A DNA stretch of 64,000 bases from Corythucha ciliata (GCA_038030265.1 CM075940.1:28930940-28994939); one strand, 5' to 3'; counted from the first letter of the stretch, positions 23,222 through 35,249 are shown. Numbers and translations: made by a program. The notes: a model not told the origin generated them from the sequence alone.

Positions 23222-24577
23222 TTATGCCTCGACGGTTTGCGGCAACTTCGGCCATTCGTCTTCTCGCAGCCCAATATAACGTCGAGTTTCTGGTGTAAAT
23301 ACAATTTTCGGCCTCCAAGGATGCACGGACGTCTTCAAGCTCTGGACAATTACCCAGATGCTGACCATCCATGAACCCGCCTCCACAGAGCACACAATCC
23401 GGGCTCTGAAATACACCTATTCTGTGCAGTTGACCTTGGAGGTAGTCATGGCCTGTGGTTAGCCTGAAACAGGCTACAGCTACTTGTCGAGGAAGGTTAT
23501 GTGGAATCCGTCCGTTTTGTACAGTCAGTGATTGCCACTTCTACCTTCAGCTTCCCGCTGCTGCCTTACTTCCAAAGATTTCATAATACAGGTCTTAATA
23601 GCTCTTTTGGAAGTGTGGTACGTGACGCTATTCTCAAATTGGGCGGAAAGGGCACCCTCTCTCGCCAGACGATCAGCTTCCTCATTCCCATACACTCCAC
23701 AGTGTCCGGAAATCCACTGAAGCACCAGTTCCACTCCTCTGCTGATCTGCTCGTGTGCTCGTTGCTTGGACCTTCTCACAATGGAACTGTCGTCATCTCC
23801 TCTAGCGTTACACACGGCTTGGAGAGCTGCCATGGAGTCCACAAAAATTGCGATTCTGGTGTCAGCTCTCCTCAGGCACTCGCCCAGAGCCATAGAAATG
23901 GCTTCGACCTCCCCGTCAAAGTTGGAGGCTGACTGTCCAACGGGAGCACTAAGTTGGAAAGAGTTGGAGAAAACTCCTGCTCCTGCATTGGTGGTCGAGT
24001 TTTGGGCGGATCCGTCAGTGTAGACATGCAGTCATGTTTCAGGTGGATATCTCTCCTCTATAGTCGCCAGGGCAAGGGATCTCAGCTCCTGGGATGAACA
24101 CAGCTCCTTACTAACCTCTCTAACGAGGTCAAGTCTTAGCCGGGGAGTGCTCAGGATTGGCATTGAACCAAGAAAAGCCTCTCTCGGGCCAAGAGAGATG
24201 GCATGCTCCTCCTCAATCCTTGCCACTGCAGAAGTGAAGCTTGTCTGGGTCTTCAGTCTAGGTGCCACACTGTTGTCCTGGGTCCAGTATGGAGCACTAA
24301 GCCTTGCCAGCCTTTCCCTCAACATTACAGAGGCTATCTGCTGTCGGTCCTTCAAAGGTTGAATGCCCGACTGGACTTGCATTGCAGTGATTGGTGTAGA
24401 CCTTGGGCCACCTGTTACGACTCGCAGGGCGCAGTTCTGGGCTTTTTCCAGCTTTGTGAGGTGGGTATCTGCAGCAGTCACAGTAACCTCAGATCCATAC
24501 TCCAGAACAGGGCGCACGTAGGTTTTGTAGGTTAAGGCCAGGACATCCTGAGTTGCACCCCATTTGGTACCAGTGAG
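23222..24577 (-). pseudogene. RNase H and C-terminal region of nLTR-1, copy B
   Basis: Three open pieces correspond to the single 388-residue stretch of copy A. 24032-24517 is the linker after RT, including RPVLEYGSEVTV and LRVVTGG. 23525-23893 is the RNase H core, including IFVDSMAALQ and GNEEADRLA. 23222-23416 is the zinc-like tail. The breaks are a stop created in a Trp codon near 24031 and a single-base deletion near 23540 (cttcta where copy A has ctttcta). Inactive. Confidence 0.82.
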
Positions 24578-26155
24578 TCACTTGAGCAATTTACATCTAT
24601 TCAGGCCTTTATCCTTCAGAGAATCAATATGTTTCCTCCAGGTGAGCTGCGTGTCCAGTCTCACCCCCAGGTAGACTGCCTCCGATGTTCTCGGGATGGC
24701 TTCAGAGTTGTAGAAGAGCGAGATGGAATGCTCCTTTTTGGAAAGGCTAAACAGCTGAAAAATGGTCTTAGTTGGACTCACTGTCATCTCATTTTCGGCA
24801 GCCCATCTACCCAGTGATCTCAACGCTCCATTCAGTGCAGTTTCGAGGGCTTGAATCGAGCTGCTTGTACCCCAGATCACCAAGTCGTCAGCATAAAGGA
24901 GTGCGTTAATTCCAGGACTTGTAACCTGGTTGATGACATCATCAATCATTATGCTGAACAGCGTCGGGCTCAGCACTGAGCCCTGCGGAAGTCCCTGGCG
25001 AGTCTGTCTGTACACTGAGACCTCATTGTTGTATCGCACCCTAATGAAGCGCTGAGCAAGAAAAGAGGCGACAAACCTGTACATATGTCCATGCATACAC
25101 AGCTCCAGGAGCTTACTGAGCAGCTTTTTCCGCCAGACAACATCAAATGCTGATTTAAAATCCACAAACACAGCCAGTGAGCTTTGTTTACGTTGGAACC
25201 CGTTCTTTATTTCTTGGGACAAATGGGCAATATGTTCCATGGTACTGCGGTGTGCTCGGAATCCTGCCTGCGCGTGGGATAGCAGTCCCCGTTCTTCCAG
25301 GAATATGTTCAGCCGGTTGAGAACCATCCTCTCCAACAGCTTGCAAAACACACTCGTGAGTGCAATTGGACGGAAGTTCTCTGGGCAGGTTGGAGATTTG
25401 CCCTTCTTAGAAATGGGTATTATTTCTGCTTTTCGCCATTCTGCAGGCATTCCAGCTACCCATACTCGATTCAGGAAAGTCAACACTGTTTCTTTGGCTT
25501 TTTCTGCCATATGAATAAGAAATTCTGGTAGGATCTCATCAGGACCTGCGCTTTTTCCTTTCTTAGATTGCGTGAGGGATGCTCTAAGTTCAGAGATAGT
25601 GAAAGGGCTGTTGAAAAGGTCCTGCTCCATGGAGTTCAGTGCTACTGGTTTCAGCTCAGTGTATGGCTTACCATTGTGCTTCTTTGGTCTGTAGTTGCTT
25701 ACAGCACAGTAGTGCTTACAGAAGTGTGAAGCTATGTCCTTTGGATTGGTAAGTAGCCTGTCTCCTCTCTTCATGGGCTGATTTTTTTCTTCCCTTTCAT
25801 TGCTGAGCCTGGAAACAAATTTGTGCGCCCTGAGCCCGTCCTTTCGATAGTCCATCCTTCCCACAAAACCCCTGTAGGACTGCCTCTTACCCTGAACCAC
25901 ACCCCTTCTCAAAATTGCCTCTTTTTGTTTAAGTATTACACGATCAGCATGTCTTCCTGACTCTTCAGCAGCATCACGCGCCTCATCTCTCTCCTCCTTT
26001 GCAAGCTGGAGCTGACTGTTCCAGAAAGGTCGATAATGCTTCACCTTTCCCCTGGGTACTGCCTTCTTAGCGCATTTGAGTATGGCTGTTGTATGTCTTA
26101 TCAACACTCTCCTCGAGAAGCTCGAAAGTGATTGCCTCATTGGTTGCTTCATCAT
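24575..26155 (-). pseudogene. Reverse transcriptase of nLTR-1, copy B
   Basis: A 525-residue open stretch identical in translation to copy A. All core motifs are present: FVDFKSAFDVVW, GLPQGSVLSPTLF and LLYADDLVIW. It ends at the same TGA (24575-24577), beyond which the same frame continues toward RNase H. The overlap of 26067-26155 with the endonuclease frame marks a shared frame change, so endonuclease and RT cannot be made as one protein without frameshifting. Confidence 0.88.
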
Positions 26156-26912
26156 ACACCTTCCATTTTGCCTTCTTCAGGTTCCACCGAACAAGAGTGT
26201 TCCTCTCACTGGGACGCAGGCCACGGTTGTGTAAGTTAACGCACAACAGCTTGTGACCCATACTTCCGGGACTGTGCTGTAGGTGGTGAGTCGGGTTGGC
26301 CAATATAGCATCAGGGGTTGAGGTACATCCGGAAAAAGACATGAATGTTGGCCTGCCTTCCTCATTCTCAACATAAGTCACTGGGTTCGCGTCAATAAAG
26401 TCCTCCCAGATGTGGCCTACTGCGTCAGTTTGTGTATAGCCCCAGCGGCTTGAAGGCGCATTCAGGTCTCCATAAAGGATCGAATCTGAGTCCCATATTG
26501 ACTCGAGCCAAGCAAGATTTGGCTTGTTATGTGGGGGGTTGTACACCACAAAGAACCTGTAGCGCCCTCCACTCTTCCAGACTTCCGCAGTCACTGCCTC
26601 CAGTTTATCCTGGGCTTCCATCTGCTTGCATATAGCAAAGCTGGCCACCAGAGACGACTTCATAGCCACTATGATTCCCGACGCGACATTACGGCCCCTA
26701 TTGAGGGAGTATGTTTGGTATCCTGGGATTTGAAAGTAGTTGAGGTTATCAGCAGCTGCTCCCGCTTCGACGATACCATATACGTCAATGTCATTTTGAG
26801 TTATAAAATTTTCAAGTTCGGTGAACTTGGTCGATGTTAAGCCGCCTGCATTCCAAAACACAGTTTTGAGCAGAGCGTTGTCGGGGCCTTGTGAAAGGCC
26901 ATTGACAGTCAA
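26067..26912 (-). pseudogene. AP-type endonuclease of nLTR-1, copy B
   Basis: A 281-residue open stretch. It shows the layout of the exonuclease/endonuclease/phosphatase fold used by non-LTR elements to nick DNA: VFWNAGGL near residue 20, IVEAG near 45, RFFVVYNPP in the middle, ILYGDLNAPSSRWG, TSTPDAILAN and the GHKLLCV histidine. The usual Asp before that His is Gly here. The 5' end of the element falls just upstream, at the target duplication, and there is no ATG (the first codons are TTG ACT). The true start of the ORF was probably lost by 5' truncation. Confidence 0.85.
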
Positions 26913-29254
26913 AAGTAGTAGTACTTGTCCACGCAGGTCAAGTTGCGGATTTCACAAAAGCTTGCTTTCACATATGGAATCCGCAACTTGTGTATACGCC
27001 GAGAAGGGAAACGAAAACTCTTACCCGATTCCCGGGGGTATTGAATTATTAGCTGAAAGGAAGAATCCTCTTCGCCGCCGGACAAGTTCAAGTCTTCGAG
27101 GAGGATAATAAGTCGACAATAAACCGAGACCAAATAATCGTGCGAATTTATTGCGGTGCGACTTCGTGATGACGAATATGTACAACGGTACAGTATAGTA
27201 GAAGTAGAAATATAGGCGTACAGAAGGTGAATTGATTGGCCCTGGTCAAGAAATGGGGGATATTATACATTGCCAAGAAGAATAAATAATTATGGGTTTA
27301 ACTTAAATTACTTACGGCCAGCGGTTGACTAAATTGAATGAAAATGATAATTTCGTGAATGGCAACAATGTGCGAACACAACGTAGGGCGACAGTCCTCA
27401 ATCCCGAGCGGCGCGAATAGAGAAAAGGGAAAAGGGCAGTTTCGAGTGTCCATATAGAGATAAAGTTCGCCCGCTCCCCCTCAGAAGGTATAAAATAATG
27501 TAGTAGGGACGGGGGAGGAGTTATATAGTACTATACGTTATTAGATGGCGTTAACAACTTGACCTGCTCTTGATCTCGTAAAGTGCCATTAATTGTTACT
27601 GGTATGGTGTAGCAGTATTCCTGTCACTTTTCAGCTCTCTATCATCATTTAACATATGGAATCCGTAAACGTTTGTGGAATTCGCAAATTAGAAACTCCC
27701 GGTATGGGAGTTTGTAAATACGCTGCCCGGCGTGATGGTCCCTCCACCGCACTCCCATGGAGTCCTCCTCAAAAACGTCAAGTCTCATTTATGCGCACAG
27801 TATTTTGCACATTATAACAGTATCCGATTCGTCTTCAGTGTTGTAAATGATAAGAACACTATTCAATGGCACCCCCCCCCCGCCACATCATGATTAAGCG
27901 ATAGCGTGAAAAGTCTCCAATGAATAGTGTATGGTGACGCAGAACTTGTAGGTTCAAAGAGTTTTTTTTTTTTTTTTTCATATACGGGACAAGCCCTCAA
28001 GTAGCAATCAAATTATGGAGTTAACACATTTCTCACAAGGTTTTTCACAAAGCGTGACTCTCGTATTTGTCCATTTATTAAATGGTTCTTGTATTTATTT
28101 ATTGATGAAAAAATTCGCTCGAGATAAAAAAAAGATACATTAAGATACAGGTATACTAAAAAAGCATTAAATATTCAATCCTGTTTTCAACTGTCTGGAT
28201 GAGATGAATGGTATTGAATTAAGTTCACTGATTATATCTAATACATTTGTTAGTCTCGTATGACAAGGTGGTGGGAGGGTCAGGGTGATTCACAAGAATC
28301 TCTACCGTATTTTGGTGCGCACCAGCTGCAGGTCGCTGGAGAAAAAAAAAAATTTAGGTCCCAAAGTTGGAAAATCGACACGGCCGTGGCGGCAATTCGT
28401 ATACGAAACATTTTTTTTTTTTCTTCCTATTGATTCAGCCATCTTACCAATTATTGCAATTAACGTAAACAACCCTTTATTGACGAAACAAGCCCGCGAG
28501 CGAAAAATCCACAAAAAGAGTCCTGATGGGATGGAGAGGGGGGGGGGCAAATGCAGAAACAACTTCGGCGAGGCGTGATAGGGACATAGGCTGGTTTTAT
28601 TGTCAATTCAAGTAAGTGTTTCCGGTCGAGCATCAATTTTTGTCGATGATAAATAAAAAAAAAACCTCATATCCCAAGCCTGCGTATATCAGTCCAAAAA
28701 GATGGAAGAGAGCAACACTGAGATTCATAATTTGATAGAATTTTTTTGTAGAGGAAAGGAGGTATTCGTGTTTTCTTCTCTATAATATTGAAGCAATAAA
28801 GGGAGAAGCTCTTTTTCAGGGTTAATGGTTGAATAACTCTCGCCTTGCAAAAAAAAAGTGTGAGGGCAGCATTAGAAGCATCCATGCTCGCATATCGAGC
28901 GATCTGTAATGCTCAAGCACAAGGCTAATACATTTTTTAAAAACGGCATCTCATATTTCCTTCCCATCTTATTTATACAATGGAAGTCTACTCCTTGATT
29001 CACTTCACTAGAGAAGACACTGTTTCTTTTAGGTTCAAGACGAAATATCGAAAGAAAGTGATAAAACTCTTGAGTGGTTTGCTGTGTGCAAGGAATGGTG
29101 GAAAGAGGAATAAGGAAAAGGCGTACACGTGACATCGTAAACAATCCGCTTCGTCTTACTGTCCAAGCTGTATAATGGTTGCTGTGAGGATTTGCTTCAC
29201 AGTTAATTCATGTTACGCCTGATGACTAGTGAATCTGCGACACGTGCCGTCTCT

Positions 29255-30420
29255 CAGTGTAATTTGAGACAGATTGAAATAAATCACGGCAAACTGGCAA
29301 TTTGCTTTTTATTGTAGTAAGCAACGCTGTTAACAGACATTCATATATCAGTGGGCGGTGGATATTCCTGGAAAGTTCATGTTTCACTATTTTGTAACGT
29401 TTATTTGATTTTCCGAATACAGCGCCAGGAAAATTATGGCAACGGAGTATTTTCCGTCCCAACATTGGCTAATTAATCTAACCTAGTTTTCAATGCAGAG
29501 TTGTTAGATAAACTTTAATAAATATAATTACTACATAAAAACAAAAACACCTCAACAACGGTTCCTAACACCTTCGGCATTAGAAGGAAAATTAATTAAC
29601 GACTGCTGAGGAAATTAGTCATCCTTGGAAAGCATTTTTATATTTGTTTTAACTTTTATGTTATGTTGTAAGCTCTGGTTTTTGTTCTTTTTTCAATCGG
29701 TTTGCACAAAGCGAAATATTGCGGCTTCATTCACTAATCAAATACGCACTGTGTGACATAATGTATTTTGATACTCGAAAACGCGGGAAACACCCCAGAA
29801 ATTATAACATTTTGCAAGCTCGGATGAATAAAACTTAGGGGTAGGTTTTTTTGGTGCACTTGAAGAGGGTGAAATACATTGACGCTGCAACGTTTTAATT
29901 GTTCTCTTTTGCTTTTTTCTTTCACTTTTTTATGTCTTTTATTTGGGAAGTTCTCGCTCTTAACATATGAGCTGCGGGTACAAGTTTCTCTCTTATATTT
30001 TAATGGTCAAAACAGAAAGCTAAAACCAAATGTATATTTTCCAATTTCGAGTCAATTCTAACGAATCAATCATTCAGAAAACAAGAGCAGGCAACTCCTG
30101 GGCTATAAATAACTCAGCTGTGAACCCCCCCCCCCTCCCACCGACAACCACGTATTAAAGTGCCCGAAAACTACGTTTTTCAATCTGATTTAACAAGGTC
30201 AAATTGAACTTCTTCGGCTTCAAAGGATTGGTAGGGGAATCGCTTATTGCTTTTTTTTTTTTTTTTTCCTCTCGAGGTTAAAAATTATTGGATTGACTTT
30301 CTTAGAGTTCTTAACCCTTGCTGCACGACAAATATTATGAAAAAATTGCCCTGATGAAAAACATGGACAAAGAATAATTAAGTAAACAAGATAATGCCTG
30401 AAAAATCGGAACTAACATCC
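29255..30420. other. No recognisable feature
   Basis: AT-rich sequence after the comparable part of copy B. It may still belong to the duplicated block, since copy A is cut by the gap. A C run near 30126 and a T run near 30250 are the only notable items. Confidence 0.5.
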
Positions 30421-30423
30421 GTC

Positions 30424-30470
30424 TCAGTCGACGCCTCTGACATCGGCTAAAGGCGCTACCCTTCGTAGAT
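30424..30470 (+). pseudogene. Tiny Gypsy RNase H fragment
   Basis: About 45 bases (gtcgacgcctctgacatcgg and ggcgctacccttc) closely match the VDASDI-GATL region of the Gypsy-3 RNase H at 15525-15568. A one-base insertion breaks the frame. Nothing else of that element is visible around it. Confidence 0.55.
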
Positions 30471-30599
30471 TTCGCACACTCGAAAACCCAATTATGCGGC
30501 GGTTCCGTCGAGAGAATAACAAGGGGAGGGGGGCTGTGAGGGACGAAATCACTGGGGCCCTCTCACACACTCCCCCCCCCACCAACCACCCACCCCGCT

Positions 30600-31975
30600 G
30601 TAAAGCTTCAACCAAAGCCAAACTTCAAACCACATAGAAGGCCCAACCACAACAAAGATATAATCACAGCAAAGGCCAACCCACAGGAAACGTCCAACTG
30701 CAAAAAGCTCTAATCACAGTCGAAACTTCCAGTAATGCTACAACCACAGTAACGTCCTGACCACAGTTAAGCTCCAACCACAGTACTGCTCGTGAAACCA
30801 CAGAAAAGGTTCAATCACAGAGTAGTGGTCCAACCACAGCAAACGACGAACCACACCAATGGTCCAACCACACCAAAGGTCCAACCACACCAAAGGTCCA
30901 ACCACACCAAAGGTCCAACCACACCAAAGGTACAACCACACCAAAGGTCAAATCACACCAAAGGTTCAACCATTCCAAAGGTCCAACCACACCAAAGATC
31001 CAACCAAACCAAAGGTCCAACCACACCAAAGGTCCAACCACACCAAAGGTCCAACCACACCAAAGGTCCAACCACACCAAAGGTCCAACCACACCAAAGG
31101 TCCAACCACACCAAAGGTCCAACCACACCAAAGGTCCAACCACACCAAAGGTCAAACCACACCAAAGGTCCAACCATTCCAATGGTCCAACCACACCAAA
31201 GGTCCAACCACACCAAAGGTCCAACCACACCAAAGGTCCAACCACACCAAAGGTCCAACCACACCAAAGGTCCAACCACACGAAAAATCCAACCACACCA
31301 AAGGTCCAACCACACGAAAGGTCCAACCACACGAAAGGTCCAACCACACCAAAGGTCCAACCACACCAATGGTCCAACCACACCAAAGGTCCAACCACAC
31401 CAAAGGTCCAACCATTCCAAAGGTCCAACCACACCAAAGGTCCAACCCCACCAAAGGGCCAAGCACACCAAAGTCCAACCACACCAAAGGTCCAACCACA
31501 CCAAAGGTCCAACCACACCAAAGGTCCAACCACACCAAAGGTCCAACCACACCAAAGGTCCAACCACACCAAAGTTCCAACCACACCAAAGGTCCAACCA
31601 CACCAAAGGTCCAACCACACCAAAGGTCCAACCACATGAAAGGTCCAACCACACCAAAGGTCCAACCACACCAAAGGTCCAACCACACGAAAGGTCTAAC
31701 CACACCAATGGTCCAACCACACCAATGGTCCAACCACACCAAAGGTCCAACCACACCAAAGGTCCAACCATTCCAAAGGTCCAACCACACCAAAGGTCCA
31801 ACCCCACCAAAGGGCCAAGCACACCAAAGTCCAACCACACCAAAGGTCTAACCACACCAAAGGTCCAACCACACCAAAGGTCCAACCACACCAAAGGTCC
31901 AACCACACCAATGGTCCAACCACACCAAAGATCAAACCACAGCAAAGCGCCAACCACAGCTGAGGTTCAAGGTTT
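30600..31975. repeat. 17-bp minisatellite with 356-bp higher-order repeat
   Basis: The core from about 30856 to 31940 consists of some 60 or more near-identical copies of ccaaccacaccaaaggt. The flanks (30600-30856 and the last units) are diverged relatives such as ccaaccacagcaaag. Variant units mark a higher-order period: the run attcc, accccacc, agggccaagc, then a 16-bp unit, occurs at about 31413-31475 and again at 31769-31831, 356 bp apart (20 units of 17 plus one of 16). Because 17 is not a multiple of 3 and the unit lacks stops, long frames of up to 396 codons open on both strands. They are artefacts. Confidence 0.96.
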
Positions 31976-32079
31976 AGTCTGAATGCGCATAAAATTCCTC
32001 AATCGTTATTAAGCCTTCGAAATGGGCCCAAATTTCTGAAATTGGTGACACTGGGCACCCCAGAAAATGTCCATCTCTC

Positions 32080-32510
32080 AACCCAGTTAGCACGCTAGAA
32101 AACGCTCGAAATCAATTGATTTGACTATCGCAAAAAATTCCTTTTCAAACGAGCACCCAGAAGATTCTATTCTCCTAATTATTGGGGATCAAATGTCGTG
32201 AAAAACGACGATTTTGCTCATTTTTCCCAGTGTAATGCAGTGATTTTCAATATTTCGTAGGAGCCCGGGTTTCATCAACAGTTATTTTACAGACGGTCTC
32301 CCTGCGAATTCTATTCCCCTAGTTGTTGAGGATCAAATATTGTCAAAAACGATGATTTTGCCCCTTTTCACTTCCATGTTCCCTACGGGAATGGAAGTGT
32401 GGTGTTTTTCCATTGTGAGTCGGCGATTCTTATCTTTCGCATCAGGAGAATATAATGTGCTAGGAGCTTTGAACGGTCTAGCCGAACGCTTTGGTTTGGT
32501 CTAAATGAGC
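32080..32510. repeat. 164-bp satellite, block 2 (reverse orientation)
   Basis: Phrases gattctattctcctaattatt and attctattcccctagttgtt, each followed by ggggatcaaat or gaggatcaaat, a gacgattttgc phrase and a cagtgtaatgcag phrase, are reverse complements of block 1 at 11936-12480. A separate 21-base phrase at about 32368 is also found at 18053 and starts a small hairpin (cacttccat with atggaagtg). Confidence 0.72.
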
Positions 32511-32819
32511 ATAATATTCCCAGCCGACATTAAGCTTTAGAAATGGCCAAAATTGCTCTCGAAGGTGACATCGGGCACCCCTTGGAAATGCTCGTCCCTT
32601 AAGCCAATTAATACGTGAGAAAACACTCGAAATCGATTAAACTATGACGCCAGTGGCTTAATGGGGGTCGTTCGGACGACCCGAAGATGAGGGTTGAAGA
32701 TGCAAGAAATTAACGGTCGCCACCTGTTGTTTGCTTTGGGTAACAGGCCCCAATATATTATCAATATAATACAACTGATTTACAACTTTTGATTCGGAAA
32801 AAATAATAACAATTCTTTT

Positions 32820-34060
32820 CTTTAATGGTTTCTGGTCGTTCCGGTGCGTGGAACTCGCGACTGTCGGTCTGGTAGCGTCCCTTCGCGCTGTTGCAGATCC
32901 TCTTGTGGAGCTAACGGTCCGTTAGCGTCCTTTGTTGCAGTCCGTAGTGTCTTCTTCGCCGGGTTCGGCAAGGACAGGGAAAGGTTCGGACAGGATCGGT
33001 CTTGCTCGATGAATTCTGGGGCAGACACAAGTGTCGCTAAGCCCCGTAGTATCTATCGAGTTCCACCGGGGGTGAGGGAACGAGAAGAACTGTTGACCGG
33101 AGTCGTCTCAACGGTCTGGCACGAATGCCTACCGGTGGTCAGGTCCACAATAGGGTTTCCCTTCAACAAGCGTCCGGAGTCTTCTCAACGGATGTGTCGA
33201 ACTTGGAAGGTTCCCGCAAGGTTATCCTGCCGGTCCGGTTTTATATATGCGTCAAGTGTATGACGACTTCAACAGTGACGGTCTAATCCACAATAGGGTT
33301 TTCCTTCAACAAGCGTCCGGAGTCTTCTCAACGGATATGTCGAACTTGGAAGGTTCCCGCAAGGTTATCCGACTGTTCGGTTTTGATCTATGCGTCAGGT
33401 TACTGACGACTTTAAAAAAATGATGGTCTAATCCCCAATAGGGTTTCCCTTCAACAAGTGTCCGGAGTCTTCTCGACGGATATGTCGAACTTGGAAGGTT
33501 CCCGTGAGGTTATCCGCACCACTGGTCAGAAAAAAATAAAAAATACACTGGCTACGGGTAGCCTGTTGGGCTAACCGTCCGTTAGCGTCCCTTGGTGTTG
33601 TCCGCAGCGTCTTCTTCGCCGAGTTTGGCAAGGATAGGGAAAGGTTCGGACAGGATCGGTCTTGCTCGATGAATTCTGGGGCAGACACAAGTGTCGCTAA
33701 GCCCCGTAGTATCTATCAAGCTCCACCGAGGTTAAGGGAATGAATAAAAAGAATAACCGGAGTCTTCTCTACGGTCTGGCACGGATGACTATCGGCGGTC
33801 AGGTCCACAATAGGGTTTCCACTTCAACAAGCGTCCGGAGTCTTCTCAACGGAGTACAGCTTGGAAGGTTCCCGTAAGGTTATCCGCACCACTGGTCGTA
33901 AAAAAAACAAAACAAAATGGGGTAATAGGCCTCGGTCAGGGTCAGCCTTATACCAACCGGTCAGGATCGAATCACTGAAGGGCCGGAAAGGTTCCCAATA
34001 GGCTTTGCCCGTTGATGCCTTGGTAGGGTGTGACGTCACGAACGGTCAAGAGTCGTCTCA
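32820..34060. repeat. GC-rich region with nested tandem duplications
   Basis: A stretch beginning gctaacggtccgttagcgtc at 32909 is repeated at 33570, a 661-bp period. Within it a second unit, marked by caatagggtttcc and tcttctcaacgga, starts at 33141, 33281, 33425 and 33801. The units carry ccggagtcttct and ggaaggttcccg. The composition is clearly richer in GC than the flanks. Minus-strand frames beginning MSAPEFIEQDRS repeat with the larger unit, so they are not independent genes. An LTR or UTR of a retroelement is possible but unproven. Confidence 0.8.
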
Positions 34061-34294
34061 ATTGACCGCTGAACGTTTTCCCGTACGGCGTGATTTTTGG
34101 TGAGCGAGCCTTCGCTTCGGGAAGACTGCGTCGTCGCTGTTGTACTTTCTGGATCGTCGTGGGTTCTGGAGTTCCCAGTCGTTGAAGCCGCTGGAGGGTC
34201 GTACTGTTTCCCAGTCGAGTGGTCCAAGTGCAGGCTGAAGATCTGGTCCAGGTTGCTGGGGTGTTTCCCGTTTGACTTCCCGACTTGGAGTGAC

Positions 34295-34310
34295 GGCGCT
34301 CGGGTTATAT
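34295..34310 (-). promoter_or_regulatory. Possible TATA box in the GC-rich region
   Basis: On the minus strand the GC-rich sequence reads gactatataacccgag. A second TATA-like word, attatataagtcg, lies near 34475-34490. Their position in a GC-rich tract beside tandem units could mark a promoter of an LTR-like element. Weak evidence. Confidence 0.25.
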
Positions 34311-34686
34311 AGTCGGTGGGTGGTTTCCGCCCACTCCCACCCGCTCGGGTGGCTCGGTGGGTTGACCGGTGGGTGGTGGGTGGTTCCCTTTCCGACTTTT
34401 CCCCCACCTGGAGGGCTCCCTTTTTTTTCTGTAGGGACGTCTTGGAATTTTTTTTTTTTTTTTTTTCCTGGGATGGGCGACTTATATAATTAATTGGTAA
34501 CGGAATTAATTACCCGACGTCATCCTCCCCCCCCCAGCCGATCCCCAGGGATTGAATTTCATAAGAAAAAAAAAGCGCCGGTTATTTACAAATTTCTTTT
34601 TTATTAAAATAAAAGGTAGTTTGACTTCTTAAAAATTAAAAATAAAATAAATAATTATTCTTTTTGCTCGTCCCTGTTGTTTAAAC

Positions 34687-35249
34687 CGGCGGTCGCGAGC
34701 GGTTAGGCGACGAGAACGTCACCTCCCTTCTGTTGATAGCCTGGATGTGGGTGTTTGGGGGGCTGCCGTGTGGTATTAACCACTCGACCGGGACCCACGC
34801 TTCGAATGGGTCGGTGGGTCTGAACGTGAGGCCGACCCGGCTCTCGATTAGCCGGACCTCGTGCGGCAGGGGGGCGGCATGCGGTGATTCCCGTTAAGTC
34901 TAGCGGGAGCGTCCAGATGAACCGGGGGCCTCCCACCGGCGAAAGGGGCTCTGGTCCGGTGCCAGGGGCGGGGCGACCAAGGGGGGTGGCGTGCCTCGCC
35001 GCTATTTTGGCCCCATCGGGTTGTGGCGGGCGACGTACGACGCTGGTTACTATCTGGGGTCGAGTGGCTTTGCGTACTGTGGCGGCCTCTGCGATGGCCC
35101 GTTGTCGAGTTCGTGAGTTCGTTCGACTCCGTGACCTCCGGGTGTCGGTAGCGGTTTTTTTTTTTTTTTTGCTCCCGTGGTGGCGTACCCTTTTCTGGGA
35201 TCACCTCGGAGTCGGATGATAGCTGTAACTGGTCTGGCCGCGTCGACAT
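34687..35249 (-). pseudogene. Candidate GC-rich ORF with two homopolymer frameshifts, unknown function
   Basis: Starting at an ATG at 35249 the minus strand reads MSTRPDQLQLSSDSE. After an A run at about 35156-35171 a second frame continues, rich in arginine (TRRSRSRTNSRTRQR, then IVTSVVRRPPQPDGAKIAAR), up to RFIWTLPLDLTG. After a run of six C at about 34874 a third frame continues with HEVRLIESRVGLTFRPTD and ends near 34687. The protein-like composition resuming in a new frame right after each homopolymer suggests a decayed or mis-sequenced gene of about 185 codons. The basic N-terminal half resembles a retroelement gag, but I do not recognise the family. Confidence 0.4.

Larger units (their letters stand above)
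23204..26908 (-). mobile_element. Non-LTR retrotransposon nLTR-1, copy B (5'-truncated)
   Basis: This is the same insertion as in copy A, with the same target duplication tcaaaagtagtagt at 23190-23203 and 26909-26922. The endonuclease is complete here, but the RNase H part is damaged by a one-base deletion near 23540 and a Trp-to-stop change near 24031. The in-frame TGA between RT and RNase H and the frame change between endonuclease and RT are shared with copy A, so they predate the duplication. Confidence 0.9.
21691..29254. repeat. Large duplicated block, copy B
   Basis: This is the second copy of 1-7369. It keeps the roughly 154 bp missing from copy A and has a much longer T run at 22591-22638. 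Beyond 29254 the comparison ends because copy A stops at the assembly gap. The left boundary may extend into 21420-21690, which cannot be tested because copy A begins at the window edge. Divergence is uneven: many differences in the first 2.7 kb, none noticed across about 2 kb of RT, few in the rest. Confidence 0.95.

Noticed and set aside
1..29254. The duplicated blocks as a pair of giant LTRs or one element
   Set aside because: No TG...CA ends, no shared element between them, and unrelated repeats lie in between. The visible ends are set by the window edge and the gap.
30856..31960. Possible CRISPR-like array
   Set aside because: There are no unique spacers between repeats, the unit is only 17 bp, and the context is eukaryotic. 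It is a simple minisatellite.
30738..31982. Reading frames of 228-396 codons on both strands
   Set aside because: They are produced by a stop-free 17-bp tandem unit translated in all frames. The peptides are pure repeats with no start context or homology.
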